Source: Micromonospora cabrerizensis
GTDB taxonomy: Bacteria > Actinomycetota > Actinomycetes > Mycobacteriales > Micromonosporaceae
DNA length: 64,000 nucleotides
Assembly: GCF_022230955.1 (NCBI RefSeq)
Contig: NZ_JAKKFI010000089.1
Span: 62,001-126,000 of the forward strand
Direction: 5' to 3'
Part shown: piece after piece, positions 51,985-61,407 of the stretch
How positions within the stretch are numbered: position 1 is the stretch's first letter
Layout of the letters: the number at the start of each line of letters is the position of its first letter
Made by a program: the position numbers and the translations under genes
Notes under the pieces: model-generated
What the model was told of the DNA's origin: nothing
Databases searched by the model: none
Seen by the model: only the letters and a program-made list of their open reading frames with translations

Positions 51985-52355
51985 CCGACTGACCCCTTAG
52001 CTAGACCTTGAACTGCGTACCGCGAGACGACGGCTCCCAGCAGTGATCACCTTTCCGGCTGGCGGCTGCCAGCGCTATGGCGCAACCACCGAACCAACCG
52101 TCTCTCAGTTGTAGGAAGTGAACAAAAGTTTTTGGCGGCCAGGCAGCCCCACGGCCCCGAGCCGGCCCCGAGCCGGCCGGCATCGGGCCCGCGCCGGCAG
52201 TTGATCAAGTCGGCGCTGGCGGTTCACGTCGATCGCCTGCCGTGTTCACCCCCGCCTGATCGGCTGGCCAGGAAGATCATCGCCGGTCCGGTCAACCGCC
52301 AGCCCGGCTCGACCATCCCGGCGCAGGCCAGGATCGCAACACGAAAGGAGCGGCG
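51985..52355. other. 371-base divergent intergenic region
   Basis: This region holds the promoters of the carboxylase (minus) and the phosphodiester glycosidase-type gene (plus). An AT-rich spot near 52120-52133 contains CAAAA-AC-TTTTG (read on the minus strand), a possible operator or promoter element. A GC-rich direct repeat (CCCCGAGCCGG twice) lies at 52154-52176. AAAGGAGCGGCG precedes the plus-strand ATG. No gene is seen. Confidence 0.5.
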
Positions 52356-53612
52356 ATGAGGTCATCGAACCTCGTACGCCCGAGTCTGGCGCTGCTGCTC
52401 GCCGCGGGGCTGAGCACGCTCGTGGCGCCGGCTGGCGCCGCCCACGCCGCGACCGCCACGGTAGCCCAGGCGGGCACCCCGATCACCGTCACCTCGACCG
52501 AGCAGCTTGCGCCGGGCGTCACGTACGGCTCGTTTGAGGTGTCCACGCCCCGCGGCGTCACCGTCGGTTACCTACTCACGGCGGACCTGAGGAAGAACAA
52601 GGTCTCCCTGGACCTGCTGCACCCCGACGCAGTGGCGCAGCGCAAGGTCGTCTCGGCGATGACGAACGACCAGGGCGCCGTCGCCGGTGTCAACGGCGAC
52701 TTCTTCAACAACAGTGAGACCCACGTCGGCGTCACGCCGACCTACTCGTCGTCCGGCCCGGAGATCGCCGACGGCGAGGGGTTGAAGTTCGCGGTGCCCA
52801 CCGCTCAGCGCTTCGGCCCCGGCCTCGCCCCCGGCACCTCGACCCGGGACGTGTTCGGAGTGGGCGTGAACGGCAAGGCGCGCGTCGACACCCTGAGCCT
52901 GGACGGCGAGGTTCGCAGCAGGAAGGGCAAGATCGCCCTCAGCGGCCTCAACCAGTACGCGCTCCCGGTCGACGGCGTCGGCCTGTTCACCTCCGCCTGG
53001 GGTGCCGCCTCCCGGGTCCGGTCGACCTGCGGCACCGACACCAGCCGCAGCGACCCGTGCAGCACCCACACCTACGAGGTGACCGTACGCGGTGATGTGG
53101 TGACCTCGGTCGGTCAGACGCCCGGCTCGGGCGCGATCCCCGCCGACACCCAGGTGCTCGTCGGCCGGGAGGGCGGCGCGGACGCGCTCGACGACCTCGC
53201 CGTCGGCGACCGGGTGCAGGTGCGGGAGAAGCTCGACTCCGCCGGCCAGCCGAAACTGACCTTCGCGGTCGGCGGCGCGCCGATCCTGCGCGACGGTGAG
53301 CCGCTGGCCGGCCTGGACACCAGGACCGCCGCGGTGCGCAGCGCAGCCGGTGTCAGCCCGGACGGCAGGACGGTGTACCTGGTCGCCCTGGCCGGCCGCG
53401 CCCCCGCCAGCGCCGGCTTCACGATCGCCGAACTGGCCGACCTGATGCGCTCGCTCGGCGCGGACGCCGCCGTGAACCTCGACGGAGGCGGTTCGAGCAC
53501 CGTCGCCGTACGCGAGCCGGGCCAGGCGACGGCGACCGCCCGCAACAGCCCCTCCGACGGTACGGAGCGCGCGGTCGCCAACGGTATCGGGATCTTCGTG
53601 GGCCGGCACTGA
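52356..53612 (+). CDS. secreted phosphodiester glycosidase-family (NAGPA) protein
   Basis: A 418-residue exported protein with signal peptide 1-~31 (LALLLAAGLSTLVAPAGAAHA). The NAGPA-type domain occupies the second half plus an early segment: 'GAVAGVNGDFFNNSETHVG', 'GRTVYLVALAGRAPASAGFTIAELADLMRSLG' and 'AAVNLDGGGSSTVAVRE', the conserved NLDGGGSS loop. This family cleaves phosphodiester-linked sugars, as in the human uncovering enzyme and bacterial cell-wall glycopolymer enzymes. Substrate unknown. Followed by a strong terminator. Confidence 0.82.
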   Translation: MRSSNLVRPSLALLLAAGLSTLVAPAGAAHAATATVAQAGTPITVTSTEQLAPGVTYGSFEVSTPRGVTVGYLLTADLRKNKVSLDLLHPDAVAQRKVVSAMTNDQGAVAGVNGDFFNNSETHVGVTPTYSSSGPEIADGEGLKFAVPTAQRFGPGLAPGTSTRDVFGVGVNGKARVDTLSLDGEVRSRKGKIALSGLNQYALPVDGVGLFTSAWGAASRVRSTCGTDTSRSDPCSTHTYEVTVRGDVVTSVGQTPGSGAIPADTQVLVGREGGADALDDLAVGDRVQVREKLDSAGQPKLTFAVGGAPILRDGEPLAGLDTRTAAVRSAAGVSPDGRTVYLVALAGRAPASAGFTIAELADLMRSLGADAAVNLDGGGSSTVAVREPGQATATARNSPSDGTERAVANGIGIFVGRH

Positions 53613-53626
53613 CCGGTCGTTCACGC

Positions 53627-53669
53627 GCGGATCCGCCCCGCCCGGTGCCGCCGGACGGGGCGGATCCGC
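53627..53669. terminator. intrinsic-type terminator hairpin
   Basis: GCGGATCCGCCCCG (53627-53640) and CGGGGCGGATCCGC (53656-53669) form a perfect 14-base stem with a 15-base loop, 15 bases after the upstream stop. No U-tract, as usual in actinomycetes. Confidence 0.75.
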
Positions 53670-53738
53670 ACCCTGCGACTCGCCGCGTCGACCGGCCGCG
53701 TCGTCGGCGACTGTCACTCCCGTCCGGACAATGAGGGC

Positions 53739-54836
53739 GTGACCGTTCTCGACACGCGGGCGCTCAACCGCGCGACGCTCGCCCGGCAACTCCTGCTCGA
53801 TCGCGCCGACGTGCCGGTCCTCGACGCCGTCGCGCACCTCGGCGGCCTACAGGCACAGGAGCCGCAGGAGCCATTCGTCGGGCTCTGGTCGCGGCTGCGT
53901 GCCTTCGACCCGGCGGTGCTCTCGACCCTGCTGACCCAGCGACACGTGGTGCGTACCCATCTCATGCGCCGCACCGTTCACCTGCTCGTCGCCGACGACG
54001 CCGTGGCCTGGCGCTCCCGTCACCACGCCATGCTGTGCCAGCGGGTGCTCGGGGTCTACCGCAAGGAGCTGGACGGGGTCGACCTCGACGAGCTGGCCGC
54101 TGCGGCGCGGGCGCTGCTGGCCGACGGTGAGCCGCGCTCGACGCCCGAGATCGGGCGGGCGCTCGGCGAGCGCTGGCCGGCGCCGGGGCCGCGGGCCCTG
54201 GGCGAGATGGCGGTGGCCCTCGTCGCGCTGATCCAACTCCCGCCCCGGGGGGTGTGGCGTGCGAAGGGGGGCGCCCGCAACGTGCTGCTCGCCGCCTGGC
54301 TGGGCCGGGAGGTCGACCCGCCGACCCCGGACGACGCCGATCACGTCGGCCAGATTCTCGTACGCCGCTATCTGTCCGCGTTCGGGCCGGCGGCCACGGC
54401 CGACGTGCGCGCCTGGTCCGGCCTCGCCGGGCTGCCGGCCGCTGTGGCCGCGATGCGCGACGAGCTGGTCACCTTCCGCGACGTGCGTGGCCGCAAGCTG
54501 CTCGACCTCGCCGACGCGCCGCGCCCCGACCCCGAGACACCCGCTCCGGTGCGCTTCCTGCCGGCGTTCGACAACGCGATCCTCGGCTACGACGACCGCA
54601 GCCGGATCATCGACGACGAGCACCGCCTTCTCTCGGTGGCCGGTGAGCGCGTGGTGCTGGTCGACGGCCGGGTCGCCGCCACCTGGAGCGTCGAGGCGGG
54701 CACGGTGACGGTCAGCCCGTTGACCGGCTTCTCCCGGGCCGATCGCGCCGCCGTCGCCGAGCAGGGGCAGGCGCTGGCGCTGTTCCTCTCCGACAAGGAG
54801 AGCGACCGGGTGCGGGTGGGTTCGTCTTCCCGGTGA
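53739..54836 (+). CDS. AlkZ/YcaQ-like winged-helix DNA glycosylase family protein
   Basis: A 365-residue protein of the HTH_42 family, whose characterised members (Streptomyces AlkZ, E. coli YcaQ/AlkX) are DNA glycosylases for bulky adducts or crosslinks. The N-terminal helix bundle carries 'AHLGGLQAQEPQEPFVGLWSRL', where QAQ matches the catalytic QxQ motif, then 'VVRTHLMRRTVHLLVADD'. C-terminal parts 'RFLPAFDNAILGYDDRSRII' and 'VDGRVAATW' are typical. GTG start. Members outside antibiotic clusters are often of unknown specificity. Confidence 0.75.
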   Translation: MTVLDTRALNRATLARQLLLDRADVPVLDAVAHLGGLQAQEPQEPFVGLWSRLRAFDPAVLSTLLTQRHVVRTHLMRRTVHLLVADDAVAWRSRHHAMLCQRVLGVYRKELDGVDLDELAAAARALLADGEPRSTPEIGRALGERWPAPGPRALGEMAVALVALIQLPPRGVWRAKGGARNVLLAAWLGREVDPPTPDDADHVGQILVRRYLSAFGPAATADVRAWSGLAGLPAAVAAMRDELVTFRDVRGRKLLDLADAPRPDPETPAPVRFLPAFDNAILGYDDRSRIIDDEHRLLSVAGERVVLVDGRVAATWSVEAGTVTVSPLTGFSRADRAAVAEQGQALALFLSDKESDRVRVGSSSR

Positions 54837-54930
54837 GGTGACTTCCGAAATTGCGTGCCCCCAGGAGGCGGCGCGAGGCGGATAGGGTGCGCGGCGATGG
54901 TGATTGGGCACGTTCGCGGGAGGCGATCAC

Positions 54931-56331
54931 ATGACATCGATGGGACGACGCACCGCCCTGCGCGCTGGCCTGGCGGCCACGGCCCTGGCGGGCGGGGCCG
55001 CTCTGGCGGCCAAGCCGGCCACGGCGGCGATGGCCGTCACGGAAGACGGTTGGGTCTCGGTGCTCGCGCACGGAGCGGTCGGCGACGGAGTCACCGACGA
55101 CACCGCGGCGATCCAGGCCGCGTTCGACGCCGCGCGGGCGACCACGCCGACCATGGGCGTGCTGTTCCCGGCGGGCCGGACATACCGCGTCAGCAACCGG
55201 GTGACGCTCTCCGGGCTGACCGACACCGCGCTGCGGGGTCACGGGGCCACACTGGCACTGGTCGATGCCGCGCCCGTGACGGTCAAGGACCAGGTCCGCG
55301 GCGTACTCCAGATCCAGGACTGCCACCGGCTGAAGGTTCTTGGGCTCAACCTCGTCGACCACGCCGCCACCTACTGGTACAGCGGGGTTGTCATCACCGC
55401 GTCGACCGGCATCGTCGTCGACGGGGTGGTGTCCCGCGGGTTCCGCCACACCGGCATCAGCGTGTGGGACAACACCCCCGGCACGTCCAACGACATCCTC
55501 ATCACGAACTGCACCACGGAGGACGTCCGGTTCGGCATCGGCAGCAACGGGCACGACGTGCGGATCACGAACAACCACGTGGCGATGGACTGGCTGTCGT
55601 CGCAGGAAGCCGAGGACTGGGGCGGCGTCTGGCGCGCTGAGTCCAAGTACTACGACGGCATCAATGTGTGGTTCGGCGCCGACCGCACCGTCATCTCCGG
55701 CAACACCATCACCGAGTGCGGCCAGGCAGGTGTCTACACCCAGCAGGTGACGAACCTGGTGGTCGCCGACAACACCGTGTCGGGCTGCCAACTGCGAGGC
55801 ATCGAGATCGACGGCAGTGCACGTGGCGCCCTGCCCCGGTCGGGCCAGGCCGTCGGCGTGTCCATCACCGGCAACGTCGCGACCAACTGCGTCGGCCACA
55901 TCAATGTCCTGGCCAGCCGGGACGTCACCGTTGTCGGCAACCGGGTGGAAAATCCGGACGCGCGCCGGGCGGTGAGCTGCGTTGCCGTCCACCAGGGCTC
56001 CACCAAGGCCGTCGTGGTGGGCAACCACCTGCGCCAGGCGCACCCGTCGCACCCCGCGGTCTTCGTGGACACCGCCTCGGTCGACGTCACACTGGCGTGG
56101 AACGCCGTGGAGGCCGCCGTCCCGTACCAGACCCCCGCGGACACGGTCATCATCCGCCGCGGAGGCGCGGGGCAGATCCGCGCCGAGGGCAAGTTCATCG
56201 CCGTCGGTGGGATCGGAGTCGGCAACAGCGTCGCCGCCACCACGCCGGGCTCGGTGGTTCGCAAGATCGAAGTGTTCTCCTCCACCGGGCAGAGCCTGGG
56301 GTGGGTTCCGGTGTACAACTCGATCACCTGA
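54931..56331 (+). CDS. Tat-exported right-handed beta-helix protein (pectate-lyase-like)
   Basis: A 466-residue secreted protein with Tat signal MGRRTALRAGLAATALAGG. The fold begins 'VSVLAHGAVGDGVTDDTAAIQAAFDAA', the standard opening of GH28/pectate-lyase-3 beta helices, followed by many short parallel-coil repeats rich in N/V/G (ITNNHV, VISGNTITECGQAGVYT, VSITGNVATNC). No catalytic residues can be assigned with confidence. GGGAGG lies 7 bases before the ATG. The last 167 bases and the leader are duplicated at 57.7 kb as a broken copy. Confidence 0.8.
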   Translation: MTSMGRRTALRAGLAATALAGGAALAAKPATAAMAVTEDGWVSVLAHGAVGDGVTDDTAAIQAAFDAARATTPTMGVLFPAGRTYRVSNRVTLSGLTDTALRGHGATLALVDAAPVTVKDQVRGVLQIQDCHRLKVLGLNLVDHAATYWYSGVVITASTGIVVDGVVSRGFRHTGISVWDNTPGTSNDILITNCTTEDVRFGIGSNGHDVRITNNHVAMDWLSSQEAEDWGGVWRAESKYYDGINVWFGADRTVISGNTITECGQAGVYTQQVTNLVVADNTVSGCQLRGIEIDGSARGALPRSGQAVGVSITGNVATNCVGHINVLASRDVTVVGNRVENPDARRAVSCVAVHQGSTKAVVVGNHLRQAHPSHPAVFVDTASVDVTLAWNAVEAAVPYQTPADTVIIRRGGAGQIRAEGKFIAVGGIGVGNSVAATTPGSVVRKIEVFSSTGQSLGWVPVYNSIT

Positions 56332-56383
56332 TCCCGTAGACCTCCCAGCACCGACATTGCGGGCCGCGGTGTCGGGTGCGGGT

Positions 56384-56432
56384 CGCGTCTCCCCGGTGAG
56401 GGACCCAGTGGGTCCGACACCGGGGAGACGCG
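56384..56432. terminator. terminator hairpin between convergent secreted-protein genes
   Basis: CGCGTCTCCCCGGTG (56384-56398) pairs perfectly with CACCGGGGAGACGCG (56418-56432), with an inner GGACCC/GGGTCC stem. It sits 4 bases from the stop of the minus-strand gene and 52 bases past the beta-helix gene. Confidence 0.8.
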
Positions 56433-56436
56433 GACA

Positions 56437-57510
56437 TCAGTCGACGATCGGCGGTGCCGTCCTCGCGGCCTCCTTGAGCGCCGCCGCTGCCCCGGCGTAC
56501 GGGTTGTAGCTGTAGGTGCGCGCCAGGCCGGCCGGGACCGTGAAGTACTCGGCCGACAGTTTCGCCGGGTCGCTGGCGATCTCGCCGCGCCCGGGTGCGT
56601 CGTCGCCGTCGTCCCAGCCCCACGGTGCGTTGGCCGAGTTGGTCGAACAGGTCCAGGTGCCGGCGCCGCAGTCGCCGGAGGTGTCGCCGGCGAACGTGCC
56701 CAGAGCGGCGAAGAGGCTCGGGTTCGCCCGCTGCGCCCACAACCCGCCGGCAGCGAAGATGTCGATGAGCTGGTATCGCACGTCGCGGTCGTTGCCGTCG
56801 CTCGGCGTCTCCGCGACCGTCGACGGGTAGTAGACCAGGCCGTCGCCGTTGATGGTGTACTGCGGGTAGGCCTTCAACCCGTGGCCCTGGGCCTCCTGTG
56901 CCGTCACCGGGTGCTGGAACGTGTCGTGCGGCGACGCCTGGAACTGCAGGGTGCCGTCGACGCCCTCCCGGCCGCTGGTCCAGGTGCTACCGACCGGCGT
57001 GTACGAGAAGAAGTCGCTGTGCGCGACGGTGACGGCCGAACGCAGGACACCGTACGGGGAGCCGTCGCGCTCGATGGCGAACAGGACACCCTCACCGTCG
57101 TTCTCGTGCTCGGACTCGAAGAACGGGTGGTCCGTCCAGTCGCGGGGGTGGAAGAAGTAGTACGTGATGTACCAGTGGGTGCTCGTCTCCAGGACGGAGT
57201 AGTACGCGTGCGCGGCGAGGGAGTTGCCCGCCTGCCCGGCCCGGTCCCAGTTGTTGCGCCCGTTCAGGTCGCCGTCGAAGTCGACCCTGGTGATGTAGTC
57301 CGACTGGCCGCTCAGCGCGTGGCTGCCGGTCGCGTCGACGTCCTGGTAGTGCACAGGTGCCCAGCGGAGGGCGAGTTCGGCCCGGCTGACGGCGGCTCCG
57401 GCCGGCGTCGGCGCGGCGAGGAGGGAGGCGGCCAGCACTGCGGCGGCGGCTGCCGCGATCAGCGCCCTCGCCGCCCGGGGTCGCCGAATCGTGCTGCTTC
57501 TGTCGAGCAT
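56437..57510 (-). CDS. secreted protein of unknown function, resembling NPP1/Vps62-type sequences
   Basis: A 357-residue exported protein: signal peptide ~1-39 (ARALIAAAAAAVLAASLLAAPTPAGA). The mature part has 'LALRWAPVHYQDVDATG', 'HWYITYYFFHPRDW', 'ESEHENDGEGVLFAIER' and 'AHPVTAQE'-like segments; 'EHENDGEG' loosely resembles the GHRHDWE heptapeptide of NPP1 proteins but is not the same. Function unknown. GGGAG precedes the ATG. It lies between the intact beta-helix gene and its broken duplicate, so it is part of the rearranged block. Confidence 0.65.
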   Translation of the reverse strand: MLDRSSTIRRPRAARALIAAAAAAVLAASLLAAPTPAGAAVSRAELALRWAPVHYQDVDATGSHALSGQSDYITRVDFDGDLNGRNNWDRAGQAGNSLAAHAYYSVLETSTHWYITYYFFHPRDWTDHPFFESEHENDGEGVLFAIERDGSPYGVLRSAVTVAHSDFFSYTPVGSTWTSGREGVDGTLQFQASPHDTFQHPVTAQEAQGHGLKAYPQYTINGDGLVYYPSTVAETPSDGNDRDVRYQLIDIFAAGGLWAQRANPSLFAALGTFAGDTSGDCGAGTWTCSTNSANAPWGWDDGDDAPGRGEIASDPAKLSAEYFTVPAGLARTYSYNPYAGAAAALKEAARTAPPIVD

Positions 57511-57685
57511 GGTGTGCTCCCACGTCCGAAGTGATAGACAATGATGAATCATTGTCGGTGCGGGCGCCCGTCGCGTGTCCGTCCGGCGAAGAGGAGGCGG
57601 ACGATGTCCGACCGGACTGGGCGCGGCCCCGCCGCCCCGGTGACGCGACCTCCGGAAACGCGTGCCCCCAACAGTCGAGACAGAC

Positions 57686-57929
57686 GGGATAGGGTCCGCG
57701 GCGATGGTGAGTGGGCACGTCTCACGGGAGGCGATCACATGACATCGATGGGACGAGAAGTGGCGCCGGCCAGATCCGCACCGAGGGCAAACTCATCGCC
57801 GTCGGCGGGATCGGAGTCGGCAACAGCGTCGCGGCCACCACGCTGGGCTCGGTGGTCCGCAAGATCGAAGTGTTCTCCTCCACCGGGCAGAGCATGGGCT
57901 GGGTCCCGGTCTACAACTCGATCACCTGA
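57686..57929 (+). pseudogene. internally deleted, frameshifted copy of the beta-helix gene
   Basis: Bases 57686-57755 repeat the leader and first codons of the intact gene (54879-54947), including GGGAGGCGATCACATGACATCG, and bases 57763-57929 repeat its 3' end (56165-56331). About 1.2 kb between them is missing. Reading from the retained ATG (57739), the 3' part is out of frame, so no beta-helix protein can be made. The remnant overlaps the end of the convergent GH92 gene by 8 bases. Confidence 0.85.
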
Positions 57930-60900
57930 TTCCGTAGACCTCCAGCTCGTAGATGCGCGCCGAAGCGTCGGTATTCTGGGCGGGCACCAGGACATCGAGC
58001 CGGACGTACCGGCCGCTGACCGCGACGCTGTGCCGGGTCACGCTCGCCGAGTTGCCGCGCACCTGGGCGACAGTCGTCCAGGTGTCACCGTCGTCGGACA
58101 CCCGCAGGTCGTAGTCGCGGGTGTTCCAGGCCGGCGTCTCGGCACCGGCGCCGGCGTGCCGCACGGTGATCGCGGTCAGCGCGCGGGCCGCGCCCAGGTC
58201 GACACTCAGCCACTTGTCCGTGCCGGACGCGCACCACTTGTCCGTCACACCGCCGTCGACCGTGCCGTTGACCGCCTTCTCCGGGCCTTCGTCGGCGGTG
58301 CAGGAGGGGGCGGCCGTGACGGCGCCACCAAGCGCCAGGTTCGTCGGGCCGCCGCCCGTTCCGTACACCTCGAATTCGGGGATGCGGGCGGCGGCGCCCC
58401 CGACGCCGTTGGCCTCGGTGATGGTGAGTCGCACGTGCCGCGCCGGCGTGGCGGCGATCGGGTAGTAGCTGCGACTCACCCGCAGCCGCGGGAACGGGTT
58501 GACCTTCGTGGACCAGGTGGTCCCGTCGGTCGAGGTCGAGATGGTGTACTTCTGGGTGTTCAAGTCCGTCGACTCGCCGCCCAGGCCGGCGTTCTTCAGC
58601 ACGAACCCGGTGACGTCCTGCGTCGCGCCGAGGTCCACCTGGAGCACCTTGGGATCGGTCGCGAGCGTGCACCACTTGGTGCCCAGGTCGCCGTCGAACG
58701 CCATGGCCGGGGCCTCGTCAGACGCGCAGGGTGTTGATCCGGTCGCGAGGCGCCCGGCGGCGAGGTTCGGGCCGAGGTCGGGCGCGGGCGGCGGGCTGAA
58801 CCCGTCGTCGAGCGACGGCGGCGCGTCGTCGGGGTCCGTCCCCCAGTTCGACGGGCTCACGCCCATCGTGTAGCTCAGCGTCGCTCCCGCGCCGATGTCC
58901 GTGTACCGCAGCCACGGACGCGAGGTCCCGGTCCCGTCGACGGACAACCCCTGCACGTACGGGTTGTCCTTGCCGGCGTTCGTGGCGTCGATCCGGATGT
59001 CGCCGGTGGGCCGGTCGATGAGGATCGAGGGGAACAACGGGCCGTGCAGGGCCAGCGTGTCGCTGCCCGGCGTCGTCGGGTACATGCCAAGCGCCGCCCA
59101 CACGAACCAGGACGACGTGGCGCCGAGGTCGTCGTTGCCGGGCAGGCCGCCAGCGCCGGTGGTGAACGACTCGGTCACCACCCGCCGCACCACGGCGCTG
59201 GTCTTGGCCGGCACGCCGGCGAAGTGGTAGATCCACGGCACGCCGTGCTCCGGTTCGTTGCCGATGTAGAAGTACGGGCTGGCCAGGCCACCGTTGAGCT
59301 GCGTGAAATGGTGGTCGAGTCGTTGCACGGCGGTCTGCCGGCCGCCCATCAGCTCGATCAGCGTGCGGTAGTTGTGCGGGACCATCCACGTGTACTGGGT
59401 CGCGTTGCCCTCCGCGTATCCCGTCTGGCTGACCGGGTTGAGCGGCGCTGGCCAGGAACCGTCCTCGCCGCGGTCCTGGAGGTAGCCGGACGCCGGGTAG
59501 AACAGGTTGCGCCACCACTGCGATCGCTGGATGTACGCGTTGTATCTCGCGGTGTCGCCCAGCGCGCGGGCGAACTGCGCGACGGCGAAGTCGGATGCCG
59601 AATACTCCAGCGAGTCGGCGGCGTTCTCGTGGACGTACTGCCGCGCGACGTAGCCTTCCTGCCGGGCACGGAGCGGAATTCCCTGCATCGTACCGCCGTA
59701 CGAACTGCGGTCCATGAGGGTCAGCGCCGCCCCGGTGTCGAAGTTCCGGGCACCGAACGCGTACATGCTGGACACGACGATCGGGCCCGGATCGCCCATC
59801 ATCACGGCGTGTTCGTTGTTGTTCTGCGACCACTTGGGCAGCAGGCCGCCCTGCTGGCCGGCGAGCACCATCGACTTGGCCATGTCGCTCGCCTCGACGG
59901 GCGCGACCAGCGCGATCAGCGCGGCCCACGAGCGGTAGATGTCCCAGCCGGAGAAGTTCTGGTACACGGGATGGCTCGCGCTGTGTATCTGATTGTCGAA
60001 GCCGCGATACTTCCCGTCGACGTCGCTGGCCAGGTTGGGGTTGACCAGCACGTGATAGAGCGCCGTGTAGAACTTCTGCAGGTCGACCGAGGTCCCGCCC
60101 GCTACCTGGACCCGGTTGAGGATGGCGTTCCACTCGCTGTCGGCGTTCGCGCGCACCGAGTCGAACGCGAAGCCGGGATGCTCCGCTGCGAGGTTGGCCT
60201 GTGCCCCGGCCAGGCTGACGAACGAGATCCCGATCTTCACCTGGACGACCCGGCTCGTGGTGGCGTCGAAGGTGAGGTAGCCGCCCGAGCGGACGCCGCT
60301 GGTCGAGGCGGAACCCGGCGAGACCGTGTCGTCGAGCCAGGTGCCGTGGGCCGTCGGGGTGCGGTCGAACTCCATCCGGTAGAAGATCTGGTACGTCTTC
60401 GTGGAGTGGCAGAAACCGCCACCGGTGAACGTGCCGGTCACCGTACGACCGCTGATGTTGACCGAGCCGTTGCGCAGACCGGTCGCGTTGCGGCTCGTGT
60501 TCAACAGGACCTGCGCGGTCTTCTCCGACGACGGATACGTCAGCCGCATCGCCGCGGTCCGGCGGGTGGACGACAGTTCGACCTGGGTCGCGCCGTAGTT
60601 GTCCAGGACGGTCCGGTAATAGCCCGGTGCCGCCACCTCGTTGGCCTTGCTGTACTTCCCGGCGTACGACGTCCACGTCCTGCCGGGCGAGGTTGTCACG
60701 TTTCCGGTGATCGGCAGGATGCCGATGTCCTCGTTGTTGGCGCACCCGGCACCGTTGAAGTGGGTGAGGCTGAACTCCTCGACGGTGGTGTCGGTGTCGC
60801 GGTAGCCGGACGGCGAGGCGAGGGGCGTGTCCGGGCTGAACTGCACCATCCCGAATGGCAGCACCGGCCCCGGCACCGTGCTGCCACCGGCGCCACCGGG

Positions 60901-61080
60901 CACGGGCTCCGGCGCGTTGCTCATACCGGTGCCGATGAACGGGTTGACGTGCTGAGTGAGCGGCATCGCCGCTGCCTGTGCCGTTCCGGCGCTGTGAGCC
61001 GGCGCTGGCGTGCCGATCAGGAAGGCGGCGAGGAGCATGCCGACGGCGATTCCGGCGGTTGTCGGCTGCTGTTTGCGCAC
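57922..61080 (-). CDS. secreted GH92 alpha-mannosidase with two F5/8C modules
   Basis: A 1,052-residue exported glycosidase. Signal peptide ~1-31. GH92 domain ~40-740 with 'VNPFIGTG', 'LTHFNGAGCANNEDIGILP', 'GGLLPKWSQNNNEHAVMMGDP', GNEPEHGVPWIYHF (acid Glu region) and GGLPGNDDLGATSSWFVW (base Asp region). GH92 enzymes are Ca-dependent exo-alpha-mannosidases, mostly alpha-1,2. Two C-terminal F5/8 type C (CBM32-like) modules follow (~765-905, ~910-1052), each starting 'NLAxG' and ending 'EVYG'. The GTG start has AGAGGG upstream. Likely target: fungal or host mannans and N-glycans. Confidence 0.88.
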   Translation of the reverse strand: MRKQQPTTAGIAVGMLLAAFLIGTPAPAHSAGTAQAAAMPLTQHVNPFIGTGMSNAPEPVPGGAGGSTVPGPVLPFGMVQFSPDTPLASPSGYRDTDTTVEEFSLTHFNGAGCANNEDIGILPITGNVTTSPGRTWTSYAGKYSKANEVAAPGYYRTVLDNYGATQVELSSTRRTAAMRLTYPSSEKTAQVLLNTSRNATGLRNGSVNISGRTVTGTFTGGGFCHSTKTYQIFYRMEFDRTPTAHGTWLDDTVSPGSASTSGVRSGGYLTFDATTSRVVQVKIGISFVSLAGAQANLAAEHPGFAFDSVRANADSEWNAILNRVQVAGGTSVDLQKFYTALYHVLVNPNLASDVDGKYRGFDNQIHSASHPVYQNFSGWDIYRSWAALIALVAPVEASDMAKSMVLAGQQGGLLPKWSQNNNEHAVMMGDPGPIVVSSMYAFGARNFDTGAALTLMDRSSYGGTMQGIPLRARQEGYVARQYVHENAADSLEYSASDFAVAQFARALGDTARYNAYIQRSQWWRNLFYPASGYLQDRGEDGSWPAPLNPVSQTGYAEGNATQYTWMVPHNYRTLIELMGGRQTAVQRLDHHFTQLNGGLASPYFYIGNEPEHGVPWIYHFAGVPAKTSAVVRRVVTESFTTGAGGLPGNDDLGATSSWFVWAALGMYPTTPGSDTLALHGPLFPSILIDRPTGDIRIDATNAGKDNPYVQGLSVDGTGTSRPWLRYTDIGAGATLSYTMGVSPSNWGTDPDDAPPSLDDGFSPPPAPDLGPNLAAGRLATGSTPCASDEAPAMAFDGDLGTKWCTLATDPKVLQVDLGATQDVTGFVLKNAGLGGESTDLNTQKYTISTSTDGTTWSTKVNPFPRLRVSRSYYPIAATPARHVRLTITEANGVGGAAARIPEFEVYGTGGGPTNLALGGAVTAAPSCTADEGPEKAVNGTVDGGVTDKWCASGTDKWLSVDLGAARALTAITVRHAGAGAETPAWNTRDYDLRVSDDGDTWTTVAQVRGNSASVTRHSVAVSGRYVRLDVLVPAQNTDASARIYELEVYGIR

Positions 61081-61407
61081 GGGGCAACCCTCTGACTCGG
61101 TTGGGCGAGCGGGACCGACGCATTACACCATCACGAGGGTTGCGTCGTGGTGCCGTCAGGCTGTGCCGAGGTGACCCGCTCGGTCTTCCCGCGGCTGACG
61201 CGACTGCCTCGTGTCGATGTTCGTCGACTGCCATGCTGTGGTTCGGTCGTGCTCGGGAGCCAGCGCGCACCGCATCCCCTCCGGTCCACGGGACGCACGA
61301 GGTGGTCAGGCCACCGGTGCCGGGCAGTCCTCGTCGGCGGCCGGAAACCCGAGCGCGGCACCGGCTACCACTCGGTCATCGGTGCCCGGTAACCACCGGA
61401 GGCACCG
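61081..61407. other. 327-base divergent intergenic region
   Basis: Contains the promoters of the GH92 gene and the CBM2-like gene. An inverted repeat CACGA...TCGTG is present around 61131-61152 (CATCACGAGGGTTGCGTCGTGGTG), a possible operator near the GH92 start. ACCGGAGGCACCG precedes the plus-strand ATG. No gene is seen. Confidence 0.45.

Noticed and set aside
49162..52011. 949-codon open frame antisense to the acyl-CoA carboxylase.
   Set aside because: Shadow frame; the opposite strand carries an unmistakable biotin carboxylase and biotin carrier domain.
57711..57929. 72-residue open frame as a genuine small gene.
   Set aside because: Its GTG lies in duplicated leader sequence and the frame only covers the 3' remnant of the beta-helix gene; the original ATG is out of frame with it.
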